Source: G963665925 sp963676345
Lineage (GTDB): Bacteria; Bacillota; Clostridia; Peptostreptococcales; Acidaminobacteraceae
Reading direction: 5' to 3'
Assembly: GCA_963676345.2 (NCBI GenBank)
Contig: CAXXTS010000001.1
Span: 124,001-188,000 of the forward strand
DNA length: 64,000 bases
Under the pieces are notes generated by a model. That model saw only the letters and a program-made list of their open reading frames with translations. It was not told the origin of the DNA and ran no database searches. Both the position numbers and the translations under genes were made by a program. Shown here one piece after another: positions 17,342 through 25,104 of the stretch. The first letter of the stretch is position 1. Every line of letters begins with the position of its first letter.

Positions 17342-18316
17342 ATGTTAAATTCAAAACTAATTCTAATTGATGGAATAACAGGATCGGGTAAATCTACAAC
17401 CGCTCAATTTCTAGCAAGTCAGTTAAAAGAGAATGACATAAAAGTGAAATGGTATCATGAAACGCAAACTATTCATCCTTTAAGTTATGAAGAAGATGTT
17501 GAAGTTTTTGATTCACATGAAGAAGTAAAAAAGTTTATGGAAACGATACCAAAACTCTGGAAGCAGTTTACTAATCAAGTAATGGAATCAGAGGAAGTAC
17601 ATATCATAGAAAGTTTTCTTCTACAAGATACTGTTAGGATACTATTTCAGAATAAGATCGAGCATAATAGGATTATAGATTTTGTTTGTGAAATTGAGGA
17701 AATATTAAAACCTCTTAATCCTATTCTCCTCTACTTCCATCAGCTAGATGCTGAGGCGTCTATAAGGAGGATATGGAAACGTAGAGGAGACGCTTGGAAG
17801 AAATGGTTTATCGATTCAGATATTCAGACTCCTTATGTTAAGTCGATATCGTTGCATGGGGAAGAAGGCGTAATTAAACTTTGGTCTGATTATCAGGCGT
17901 TTACAAATCAACTTTTCGAAAAATATCAGTTTAGAAAACTATCGATAGAAAATTCACAAGGTAATTGGAGTGAGTATTACCATCAGATTCTAAATCTTTT
18001 AGGATTAAACTTAGTCAATAAAAAAGATGATTTAACATTAGAGGAGAAGAGTAGATTCTGCGGGATATACAAAGAGCTTGAAGGGGATCTTGACTGTACA
18101 ATAGAAATAGTTGATGGACATATAGTGTGTGATCTAATTTGGCCAGATATTAGGATACTATCTCTGGAGACCACAAAATCTAATCAGTTCTACTTAGAGT
18201 CGTTTCCTGTCTATGTTCAATTTGAGGAGAATCCAGATAAGTCCGTTAAGGCATTTAGCATTAGTGGTGCAAAGAAAGAACTGGAAGGAAGAAAACTATA
18301 TAAAAGAGCAAAATAG
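17342..18316 (+). CDS. P-loop kinase of unknown substrate
   Basis: This 324-aa protein starts with LILIDGITGSGKSTTAQFL, a Walker A motif of the thymidylate-kinase-like group. The kinase-like part extends to about residue 210 and includes a basic lid (SIRRIWKRRGDAWKKWF). The last ~100 residues form a beta-rich tail I do not recognise (CGIYKELEGDLDCTIEIVDG onward), unusual for small nucleotide kinases. AGAGAG stands eight bases before the ATG. It is the only clear gene between attC7 and attC8. Antibiotic or nucleoside phosphorylation is possible, but nothing in the sequence decides it. Confidence 0.72.
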   Translation: MLNSKLILIDGITGSGKSTTAQFLASQLKENDIKVKWYHETQTIHPLSYEEDVEVFDSHEEVKKFMETIPKLWKQFTNQVMESEEVHIIESFLLQDTVRILFQNKIEHNRIIDFVCEIEEILKPLNPILLYFHQLDAEASIRRIWKRRGDAWKKWFIDSDIQTPYVKSISLHGEEGVIKLWSDYQAFTNQLFEKYQFRKLSIENSQGNWSEYYHQILNLLGLNLVNKKDDLTLEEKSRFCGIYKELEGDLDCTIEIVDGHIVCDLIWPDIRILSLETTKSNQFYLESFPVYVQFEENPDKSVKAFSISGAKKELEGRKLYKRAK

Positions 18317-18429
18317 TCAAGGCCATTTGAATTTCATCTATGGAAATTAAAATTTTGAACTATTATGTATCAGAATATAAGAAATTATCTAGGTTGTGAT
18401 CAAATTTTGAAGAGAATGCCAAAACCATC

Positions 18430-18559
18430 CCATAATACATCAGTGGCCCGCCATTCGTCAGGTGGAAACAGCGTTAATGCCACTGCTAAATTTGATGCTG
18501 TTTAATAGCTATAAGTATTGGAATCACATTGCAAACGAACGTGAACTGTGGGAAAGTTA
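18430..18559 (+). repeat. attC8, interrupted by a group II intron at R'
   Basis: R'' is CCATAAT at 18430-18436, slightly degenerate. The inner boxes follow the attC4 type (CAGTGGCCCGCC and GTGAACTGTGGG). The R' box begins GTTA at 18556 and is broken at once by GTGCGCC, the 5' end of a group II intron. Confidence 0.75.
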
Positions 18560-19230
18560 GTGCGCCAAGCAAAGCTTGGTGCTTCTGGTAAGGTGAAAGT
18601 CCTTGCAGAGCAAGATTTAATCAGCCACCCTTATCAAGTGTTTCGCCGGATTTGACGACAAATTTGGTGAAGCGTATACAGCGTATCATATAGCCATAAG
18701 GGAGATCGCACGCCCTAGCGCATATTCAGTCCCTAAAAAACGCAACCACCGAAAGGTTTAAAATCCAGTGGACAACGTAGTTACTCTTACGGTAGTTAAT
18801 AATTAGAAATCGCTAAAGACAAGATTTTGGAGACGCGGTCGCCAAGCACATGACATGTATGAAGAGAAGCATCAGGAGCTTGTGAGAACTCAGATGTCTC
18901 TATAGAACTCAGAGACGGTAGAGCCGTTCACCTGAGGAAGAAATATAAAGTAACATGAGTCGAAGAAAGGAAACATTCACCGGACATGTAGGATCGAATC
19001 AATGGATGCAAACCTTCCTGATTGACATCGAAAAGAAATGAACAGAAAAACCGCAACACAGATCTGGAAACCTATATGGTTTATTAAACAAATGGAATCT
19101 ACCGGAAGCATATCGAGATCTAATTAAAGACGCTGCAAGTGGTGTAGACGGTGTGAGTGTGAAAGCACTCAAAACAACTCTATCGAAAGAAGCCCTAAAA
19201 CTCGAAGCATCACTACTAAAAGGAAATTAA
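18560..19230 (+). mobile_element. truncated group II intron (IIC-attC-like)
   Basis: The fragment starts with GTGCG, the group II 5' consensus, followed by the GGTGAAAGTCC segment of domain I, and sits directly after the folded attC8, the placement expected of introns that recognise attC hairpins. Near 19009 a reverse transcriptase reading begins (MQTFLIDIEKK), is broken by an in-frame TGA at 19039-19041 and continues through YGLLNKWNLPEAYRDLIKD and ASGVDGVSVKAL, then ends at 19230. The rest of the reverse transcriptase and domains V-VI are absent, so the intron is dead. Confidence 0.75.
19009..19230 (+). pseudogene. remnant of intron-encoded reverse transcriptase/maturase
   Basis: About 70 codons match the N-terminal RT-0/RT-1 part of group II intron proteins: LPEAYRDLIKDAASGVDGVS corresponds to the usual AYxxVxxNKGAAGVDGxT. 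There is one internal TGA after residue 11 and everything after LEASLLKGN is missing. The catalytic YADD motif is therefore absent. Confidence 0.7.
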
Positions 19231-19232
19231 AG

Positions 19233-19265
19233 AAAGTCCCTCTGAAATTATCAGTAGGGACTTTT
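19233..19265. terminator. bidirectional terminator between intron remnant and azlD
   Basis: AAAGTCCCT and AGGGACTTTT form a stem around a 13-base loop. T-rich tracts follow on both strands. It would end the azlCD transcript on the minus strand. Confidence 0.6.
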
Positions 19266-19312
19266 ATATGATTAAGGCTGTAATTGGAGTCCAGTCTTAA
19301 TCCTTTATGTCA

Positions 19313-19609
19313 CTAGAGCAGAGCATAGGTAATAATGATTGTAATAAGAATACCGACAGGAATTTTATCAGACAACCAAGTTGCAATAGCACCACATATT
19401 AATGCGACAGGTGAAACAATCGCATTCTCATAAATAATTAGTCCATGTGGAAGAATTAATGCACCAATAGCAGCACAGGGTAATAGTTTAAGTGGACCCA
19501 TTACACCTTCACTAAGATTTAGTCTATCTTTTAAATAAAATGGGAGAACGCGTGGAATATATGTTACCAGTCCCATACCGATAAAAAGAAGTAAAAATTC
19601 AAATCTCAT
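19313..19609 (-). CDS. azlD: AzlD-like branched-chain amino acid exporter subunit
   Basis: This small, very hydrophobic 98-aa protein fits AzlD: RFEFLLLFIGMGLVTYIPRV at the start, then KLLPCAAIGALILPHG and a final ICGAIATWLSDKIPVGI. About four membrane segments are visible. AzlD works with AzlC to export branched-chain amino acids and their analogues. The azlC stop (TAG) is immediately followed by this ATG, so the genes are translationally coupled. Two hairpins lie beyond the stop. The pair sits between attC8 and attC9, on the strand opposite to the usual cassette genes. Confidence 0.88.
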   Translation of the reverse strand: MRFEFLLLFIGMGLVTYIPRVLPFYLKDRLNLSEGVMGPLKLLPCAAIGALILPHGLIIYENAIVSPVALICGAIATWLSDKIPVGILITIIITYALL

Positions 19610-20320
19610 CTATGTTGTCCTTTCGATAATTTGCCTTTGAAAATATGCACTCAGTATAGAGCCAATAACCATCGAGATGATGAGGTTCCAACTTGATGTA
19701 AATATATTTAGTTTGGTAAGAATGATATGTATTAGACCAGCTAATATAATGATTCTTAAATTGCTCTTTTCTTTCTTAACAGAAACGGTTGCTAAAGAAA
19801 CGAACATGGCATAAAGGGCAATTTCCAAACTTTGAGATATTCTTTGTGGCAATGCAGAACCTAACAAGTAACCTGTAATTGTGCCTAAATTCCAACTTAT
19901 ATAAGTCATCAATTGAAATTTGAATGCAAATAGGCTAGACATTTTCTTTCTTGTTAGAGATAAAAACGTGTAACTTTCATCAGTTAGCATAAATCCTAGA
20001 ATTGGTTTTAGTTTTGCTAACGTATCGTTATGAATTACCATTATTGATACTGCCATAAGAAAATGTCGTAAGTTCATCAAAAATGTAACAAGTATGGCTT
20101 CATAGTAACTACCTCCACTCATTAAGACACCTAACGCAGCGAACTGACTTGCACCTGCAAATACAATTAGTGAGCAAAATGAAGATTCAATTAATGACAT
20201 TCCAAAGTCCTTAGCAATCACGCCAAAAGCCACTGCGATAGGAAAGAAACCTAAACCGACAATTATACCATCAAACCATCCGCTATCTTTATAACTAATT
20301 ACGAGTGCTTTTTCTTCCAT
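19610..20320 (-). CDS. azlC: AzlC family branched-chain amino acid exporter
   Basis: The 236-aa membrane protein is typical AzlC: an early GLGFFPIAVAFGVIAKDFG, then SLIVFAGASQFAALGVLMSG, followed by LMNLRHFLMAVSI and further membrane helices. It forms the export channel together with AzlD. AAAGGAG lies nine bases before the ATG at 20320; an earlier in-frame TTG at 20338 overlaps that site. Its start faces the regulator gene at 20421, with a shared 100-base promoter region, so the regulator probably controls it. Confidence 0.9.
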   Translation of the reverse strand: MEEKALVISYKDSGWFDGIIVGLGFFPIAVAFGVIAKDFGMSLIESSFCSLIVFAGASQFAALGVLMSGGSYYEAILVTFLMNLRHFLMAVSIMVIHNDTLAKLKPILGFMLTDESYTFLSLTRKKMSSLFAFKFQLMTYISWNLGTITGYLLGSALPQRISQSLEIALYAMFVSLATVSVKKEKSNLRIIILAGLIHIILTKLNIFTSSWNLIISMVIGSILSAYFQRQIIERTT

Positions 20321-20420
20321 ATCTTGTACTCCTTTCAAATTGTTTAATCATATGATAAAATAAACAGAGTATAACAGTACAGTGCTGATGTATAACAATT
20401 AGAAGGGTGTTGATGTTGTT

Positions 20421-21866
20421 GTGATAAAAGCAACTATAAAAGCTCAGTATTTGCAATTGGCAGATGCGCTTGCTGATAAAATTAAAAGTGGAGATTTGCC
20501 CAAAGGATCAAGACTGCCTTCTGTTAGGAAATACGCTTCAGAAGTTGGTGTAAGCCATATTACAGCTAACAAGGTATTTGTTAAGCTAGAGGAGTATAAA
20601 CTAATAGAAAGAGTTCACGGTAGTGGTTCATTTGTCATATATAGTCAACCGTTCACAAATGATATACGTATTACCGAGAAATATGTATGTGATCAATTCA
20701 AACTATTAAAATCAAAAAAACAAACTAGAAGTTTATTAGTGTCGTTGCTCAAAAACACAAGCCATATATGTCCGTATAACTTCTCATATGCTTTAATTAA
20801 TCCAGATTTAATTGAAAATGCACTGCCAAATTTAAGCGATGTCTTTAAAGATGTAAATATGAATCATGTTTATGGTGAAATGAGAGGGCGTTTGAATTTA
20901 CGCGAGAAGTTAAAAGATTTCTATTCTTATCGTGGAAACGTAGAAAATACACTTATTACTAACGGCAATCAGCATGGTATAAATCTAATTGCCAATCTTC
21001 TAGTAGACAAAGGAGATAATGTTTTCATCGAAAATCCAACCTATACAGGCGCCGTTGATGTATTTGCAAATAAGAAGGCTAACCTTATTGGTTGGAACTT
21101 CTATGAAGAAGGCGTGGATTTTTATGAGCTTGAGAAAAGTATTATAGCGCTAAATCCTAAGATTTTCTTCCTAACACCAAATTATAGCAATCCATCAGGA
21201 TATGTGTTAAATAATAATGAGCGAGCAGAATTACTTCGATTATCCGTCAAACATAACTTTTGTATCATTGAAGATGATCACTGGAGTGAAATTTCATTTG
21301 ATAATGGAGTTCAAACTCTTATCTCAATGAGTGAAAATACAAATAACGTTATTGGACTTAGAGGTTTTTCAAAAATAATTGGGCCAGAGTCAAGAATAGG
21401 AGTAATGTTTGCAAATAAAAGCATTATTGAAGGCGTTGAAAAACAACTAACAATTGATTCCTTAGGTGTATCACAAATTTCACAGGTGTACTTGTCAAAA
21501 CTCATCAAAAGTGGTCATTACAAAAAGCTATCTCAAGTCATTAACCGCGATCTTAGAGAGCGTAGAAATATTGTAAATAAGGCGTTTTTACCACTAAAGT
21601 CATATGGTGTTAAGTATGAGATTCCAAGAGGCGGAATAAACTATTGGCTTGAGTTACCTGATGGAGTCGATTCAGAACACTTGCTGTTTAATAGCATGTT
21701 TAAGGAAGGAATAACTTTCTTGCCAGGTACGTTATGTGGTGTTAACTCAGTACATGAGTATAAAAATTGTCTGCGTTTCAATTATAGTTTCTTGTCGATA
21801 AGCAGTTTAAAAGCTGGTTTGAAAAAGTTTGTATATTTACTTACTGAAGAGTTAAAACACAAATAA
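20421..21866 (+). CDS. MocR-type regulator (GntR helix-turn-helix fused to aminotransferase fold)
   Basis: The 481-aa protein has an N-terminal GntR winged helix (residues ~8-75; SRLPSVRKYASEVGVSH, GSGSFV). A linker and a class I aminotransferase-like domain follow. In this, NGNQHGINLIANLL, TPNYSNPSGYVL and IEDDHWSEISFD match the cofactor-binding motifs, and the Lys in RGFSKIIGPESRIG would hold pyridoxal phosphate. MocR proteins sense PLP-linked ligands and control neighbouring genes. GTG 20421 is used, with AAGGG upstream. The divergent azlC is the likely target. A weak hairpin follows at 21874-21895, then attC9. Confidence 0.9.
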   Translation: MIKATIKAQYLQLADALADKIKSGDLPKGSRLPSVRKYASEVGVSHITANKVFVKLEEYKLIERVHGSGSFVIYSQPFTNDIRITEKYVCDQFKLLKSKKQTRSLLVSLLKNTSHICPYNFSYALINPDLIENALPNLSDVFKDVNMNHVYGEMRGRLNLREKLKDFYSYRGNVENTLITNGNQHGINLIANLLVDKGDNVFIENPTYTGAVDVFANKKANLIGWNFYEEGVDFYELEKSIIALNPKIFFLTPNYSNPSGYVLNNNERAELLRLSVKHNFCIIEDDHWSEISFDNGVQTLISMSENTNNVIGLRGFSKIIGPESRIGVMFANKSIIEGVEKQLTIDSLGVSQISQVYLSKLIKSGHYKKLSQVINRDLRERRNIVNKAFLPLKSYGVKYEIPRGGINYWLELPDGVDSEHLLFNSMFKEGITFLPGTLCGVNSVHEYKNCLRFNYSFLSISSLKAGLKKFVYLLTEELKHK

Positions 21867-21918
21867 TCGTGAAAGGTTGTATGTTAATACCAACTTTATC
21901 GTAAAAGAAGAATGCAAC

Positions 21919-22045
21919 GCCTAACACATCAATTCCCAACATGCCCCTTTGGTAACAGAGGGGTATTTATGCGCCATGTTTATGGTAGAATATAACATAA
22001 GAGTAAGAACGCGAAGGGCCACGATCGGTAAAATGCGGTAACGAC
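21919..22045 (+). repeat. attC9, right end degenerate
   Basis: R'' is GCCTAAC at 21919-21925. The body up to ~22014 is almost the same as attC6. The right arm has decayed: GGTAAAATGCGGTAACGACAAG stands where GGGAACTGTGGGAACGTTAG is expected, so the R' box is not usable by consensus. This appears to be the last attC of the array. Confidence 0.75.
21983..21991 (+). promoter_or_regulatory. extended -10 promoter inside attC9
   Basis: TGGTAGAAT lies within TTATGGTAGAATATAACATAA, the same sequence found before the host GNAT gene at 35251. Confidence 0.45.
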
Positions 22046-22645
22046 AAGTGACAATGGGACCAGCACCTGAATAGGTAGGCTACTCGTAAGCGATACACAA
22101 GGCTAGCGGTTATAGAAAGTCTGGAAAACCAAACGCTGGTTTGTAATGAATCACATAAGGGTGCCAGAAGATACAGGAGCGGACTGCTCTAGCGCGTCTT
22201 CATCAAGAAGAAAAACGCTAAGTTGCCGGCATCTGTATAGGGGGCGGCGAGTAATTGATGCTTCTTCCATGCGTCGGAAAGAAAATATTATGTCACATAT
22301 CCTGCAAAATCTATCTGTGGGGTTCTATCCATTCCAAGAAATCCATTCTATAAAGTTCAATGTCGTTCACCATTTGAACGACATAAGGAAAACAAGCTCT
22401 TTTAAGAATATATAATCCATATAGTTTAGAAATCAAGGTCGCTGTGGTTGTCTATAAGACCATGAAGAATGAAGCCATACCGCAATTTCAAGTAACCACA
22501 ATAATCATTGTTCAAATATATCGTAAATCCCAGCGCATCGTTTTTAAACAAAGCGCATAGCGTGAAGCGTATGAAGGTTACATACACTTCGTTTTCTAGT
22601 GATAATCGCAGAAAGTGTACCTATTATGAATCTAAGGAGGTTCAT
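22046..22645. other. 600-base non-coding region after the array
   Basis: No convincing gene. A perfect 10-bp inverted repeat ATGTCGTTCA/TGAACGACAT (22360-22384) is not followed by a T-run. TGTGGTT near 22443 pairs with AACCACA near 22494. The GC-richer stretch 22050-22260 looks structured but I cannot identify it. Confidence 0.5.
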
Positions 22646-23506
22646 TTGAATAATCATGAAACGTACTTAAATATTAACGATAAGAAAGCATATGTTAAAA
22701 TTCTGGAAGTATCAAAAGAAGTGCCAAATATTATTTTTATTATGACACCAATAGTAACTGTAGAAGATCCGCTAGCACTTGCGTTTATGAAGGGGTTAAT
22801 CTCTAAAAACTGTAATGTATTTGCATTAGATTTCTTAGGAATTGGTAATAGTGAAGGCTCAGCATCAAATATAACATACAGAAATATGAAATTAGCAATT
22901 TTAGAGCTGATAAAGTACATAAGGAACAATTATTCTCAATCAATTCATTTTTATGGAGGAACTGGAACAGGTGGCGTAATTGGTCAAGCTCTTTGCTCAG
23001 ATAAAGCTATTGGAAAATATATACATAGTTATAGTCAATTTGGAGTTGGAAATTTTGGAGATCTATCACCAGCAGGAAATACAATCTTATTAAAAGCATG
23101 TTTTCCAATAATTAAACTTCTTGGAGAAAAGTTTCCAGGAAAGCGTTTAAAATTCAAAGTCCCAAATTATACAGGCTATAATGCCAAAAGAGAAAACGAG
23201 TGGTATAAGAAGACTATGAGGCAATATCCAGGAGCGTTTGATATTCAATTATCGTTATTAAGCTTAATACTCGGTCTGCATCTTAATAAGGACAGTCCCA
23301 TGAGAAAAACACCTGACTGTCCAGTTTTAATATTAGCATCAAAACATGACAGATACTTCAAAGAAAAATATATTGAGAAGTATTACGAATCAATATGTGG
23401 CGAAAAAAACATCGTCTGGTATGCCGATAGTCATTTAGCATTTTATTGGAGAGCTGAAGAGATGAATGGTGAAGTTCTTGAATGGATTGCAGAGAAATCG
23501 AAGTAA
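22646..23506 (+). CDS. alpha/beta hydrolase-fold protein lacking the usual nucleophile
   Basis: The start chosen is TTG 22646, preceded by AAGGAGG with five bases between; an open frame reaches back to 22508 but has no ribosome site. The 286-aa protein has an alpha/beta hydrolase layout: NVFALDFLGIGNSEG, then a nucleophile elbow HFYGGTGTGGVIG in which Thr stands where Ser is expected, an Asp in LILASKHDRYF and a His in WYADSHLAFYW. The substitution suggests either altered chemistry or loss of hydrolase activity. It is not followed by an attC. Confidence 0.65.
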   Translation: MNNHETYLNINDKKAYVKILEVSKEVPNIIFIMTPIVTVEDPLALAFMKGLISKNCNVFALDFLGIGNSEGSASNITYRNMKLAILELIKYIRNNYSQSIHFYGGTGTGGVIGQALCSDKAIGKYIHSYSQFGVGNFGDLSPAGNTILLKACFPIIKLLGEKFPGKRLKFKVPNYTGYNAKRENEWYKKTMRQYPGAFDIQLSLLSLILGLHLNKDSPMRKTPDCPVLILASKHDRYFKEKYIEKYYESICGEKNIVWYADSHLAFYWRAEEMNGEVLEWIAEKSK

Positions 23507-23695
23507 CCCTTATGAATGAAAACTGGCTTAAACATCTTTTGCGCTCTTTCACTTTTACTTTTTCAATAACTTCAAGTTATGCCGTTTCTCATTAATAAAA
23601 AAGTTGAAAGGTACAAACGTATAACAAAATATATCGGAGGAAATAGCTTATACTGGGTATTAATATAATAGAGGGCAGTTCAAGGGTGTGATAAA

Positions 23696-24526
23696 GTGGA
23701 TAAAAATATTACGAACATGAATGATATTATTGATCTTGATGACAATATGATATCTCTCAAAGATGTAAATTACATTTCTGAGGATGTAAAATCGTCCCTT
23801 CAATATGAAAAAGAGTTTGATTCAAATATTTACTCGGACATATTTCTGACATTAACACACAAACAGTTTACTGAAGAAGAGTCAAAAATATTATGGCATA
23901 AAGTATTAATTCATAGGAATCAAATGAGAGAGAAATTAAATAGAGATCCGGGGATAGTTGTGTCATGTTTAGATTACTTGTCAAATATTGAAAACATTTT
24001 AGCAGAGGCAACAATCATTGAAAGAAGTCGAAGTCAATATATAATTAAGACCAATCTGATTGACAAGCTAACTAATCTTTTTATACGAGCAGTCTTTGAT
24101 GTAATCATTGAAAAAGAATTCTATTTTTCAAGAAGAAATACATTGCCATTATCACTCATAATGATTGATATTGATAACTTTAAGCAAGTAAATGATCAAC
24201 ATGGTCATGCTCATGGCGACAAGGTATTAACCGGTGTAGGAAAAGTTATCAATAACGCAATAAGAAAAATGGATATAGCATCGCGATATGGTGGCGAAGA
24301 ATTAGCAATTATTATGCCGAGTACGGATATAAATGAAGCAGTGCAAATAGGTGAACGTATCAGACATGACATTGCTACATGTGAATTTGACGGTGTGAGG
24401 GTTACAGTAAGTATTGGTGTAAGCAGTATAAGTGATTTAACCAACTCTTTTTCTGATCTATTATTAAAAGCTGATGAGGCATTGTATCGTGCAAAAGAAG
24501 CAGGGAAGAACAGAGTTGAAAGTTAA
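23696..24526 (+). CDS. diguanylate cyclase (GGDEF domain)
   Basis: The 276-aa soluble protein has an N-terminal helical region of ~130 residues without a known sensor, then a GGDEF domain. The active-site motif reads RYGGEELAIIMP (GGEEL rather than GGEEF), preceded by MIDIDNFKQVNDQHGH with the metal and nucleotide ligands. The RKMD five residues before GGEEL is an RxxD inhibitory site for c-di-GMP. It should make c-di-GMP. The start is a GTG with a weak upstream site. Confidence 0.87.
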   Translation: MDKNITNMNDIIDLDDNMISLKDVNYISEDVKSSLQYEKEFDSNIYSDIFLTLTHKQFTEEESKILWHKVLIHRNQMREKLNRDPGIVVSCLDYLSNIENILAEATIIERSRSQYIIKTNLIDKLTNLFIRAVFDVIIEKEFYFSRRNTLPLSLIMIDIDNFKQVNDQHGHAHGDKVLTGVGKVINNAIRKMDIASRYGGEELAIIMPSTDINEAVQIGERIRHDIATCEFDGVRVTVSIGVSSISDLTNSFSDLLLKADEALYRAKEAGKNRVES

Positions 24527-24557
24527 TAGTTAAACATCTAGTAAAAGACGAAATGAG

Positions 24558-24815
24558 ATGGTGAATGTGTTATCCGTAGAATATTATTATATAAAGGAAT
24601 CAGTTGATATTGATGAAGTTAATAATATGTTGAAATATGGTTACAAATTAATCAATACGTATGTGAAGTTCAATCAATCAGGAGCAGGAATGAAAGATGA
24701 AATACTCTGTTATGTTCTTGGTATAGATAAAGAGAATTATGAGCATTTAGCAGAAGTCCAGAAGGCAGAACGTTCTCCAAAGGGTTGGCAAAGTGAGTAT
24801 AAGAATGAAAAGTAG
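24558..24815 (+). CDS. small hypothetical protein
   Basis: The 85-aa soluble protein starts 32 bases after the cyclase stop and probably shares its transcript. The pattern YIKESVDIDEVNNMLKYGYK followed by a YVLGIDKENY strand suggests a small alpha/beta fold, but I do not recognise a family. A GTG two codons in and weak ribosome signals leave the start uncertain. Confidence 0.5.
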   Translation: MVNVLSVEYYYIKESVDIDEVNNMLKYGYKLINTYVKFNQSGAGMKDEILCYVLGIDKENYEHLAEVQKAERSPKGWQSEYKNEK

Positions 24816-25104
24816 TATCTAAGACGCATTAGTTTAAGCCTCACTGAAGAATATAATTTTGGAACGAATACATTCAAGTATTAGATAAATAAGCATCGTA
24901 AGGACAATAAAGAAAATCCAACACGTCAGAACGAAACGGATCAGATGCTAAAAAATTAGCCATGTAGAAAAAAACTTGCCGAAACGAAACACCCTTTACA
25001 TCACTATGCTCAACTAGGAGATTCTTAGAATATCAAAACCCAGTGATGAAAATGACAAAACAACTAGATACATCCGTTAAATTAAAACATACCACTTCGA
25101 AAAC

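Larger units (their letters stand above)
1..22045 (+). other. integron cassette array (nine attC-like sites)
   Basis: Nine related ~130-bp elements lie downstream of plus-strand genes, about once per gene or operon. Intact copies begin with a YYAAC-type box and end with GTTRRRY-type boxes, with imperfect inverted L boxes inside. Cassette junctions are self-consistent. TTAGGT at 4931 pairs with R'' ACCTAAC at 6922, TTATAT at 7049 with ATATAAC at 10413, TTACAT at 10534 with ATGTAAC at 11355, and TTAAGT at 11481 with ACTTAA at 12814. This is what cassette insertion at G/TTRRRY produces. The order gene then attC puts the integrase end to the left, outside the window. No intI or attI is visible. 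Confidence 0.85.

Noticed and set aside
4805..22045. The ~130-bp repeats taken as MITEs, REP elements or plain terminators
   Set aside because: The end boxes change from copy to copy in a way that matches the start of the same cassette. MITEs have constant ends and flanking duplications; terminators do not show this pairing.
1..22045. Integron integrase or attI inside the window
   Set aside because: No reading frame shows tyrosine recombinase motifs. It would be expected left of position 1.
22046..22260. Second group II intron or a structured RNA
   Set aside because: There is a GTGAC start and an AGAAAGTCTGG segment, but no further domain could be recognised.
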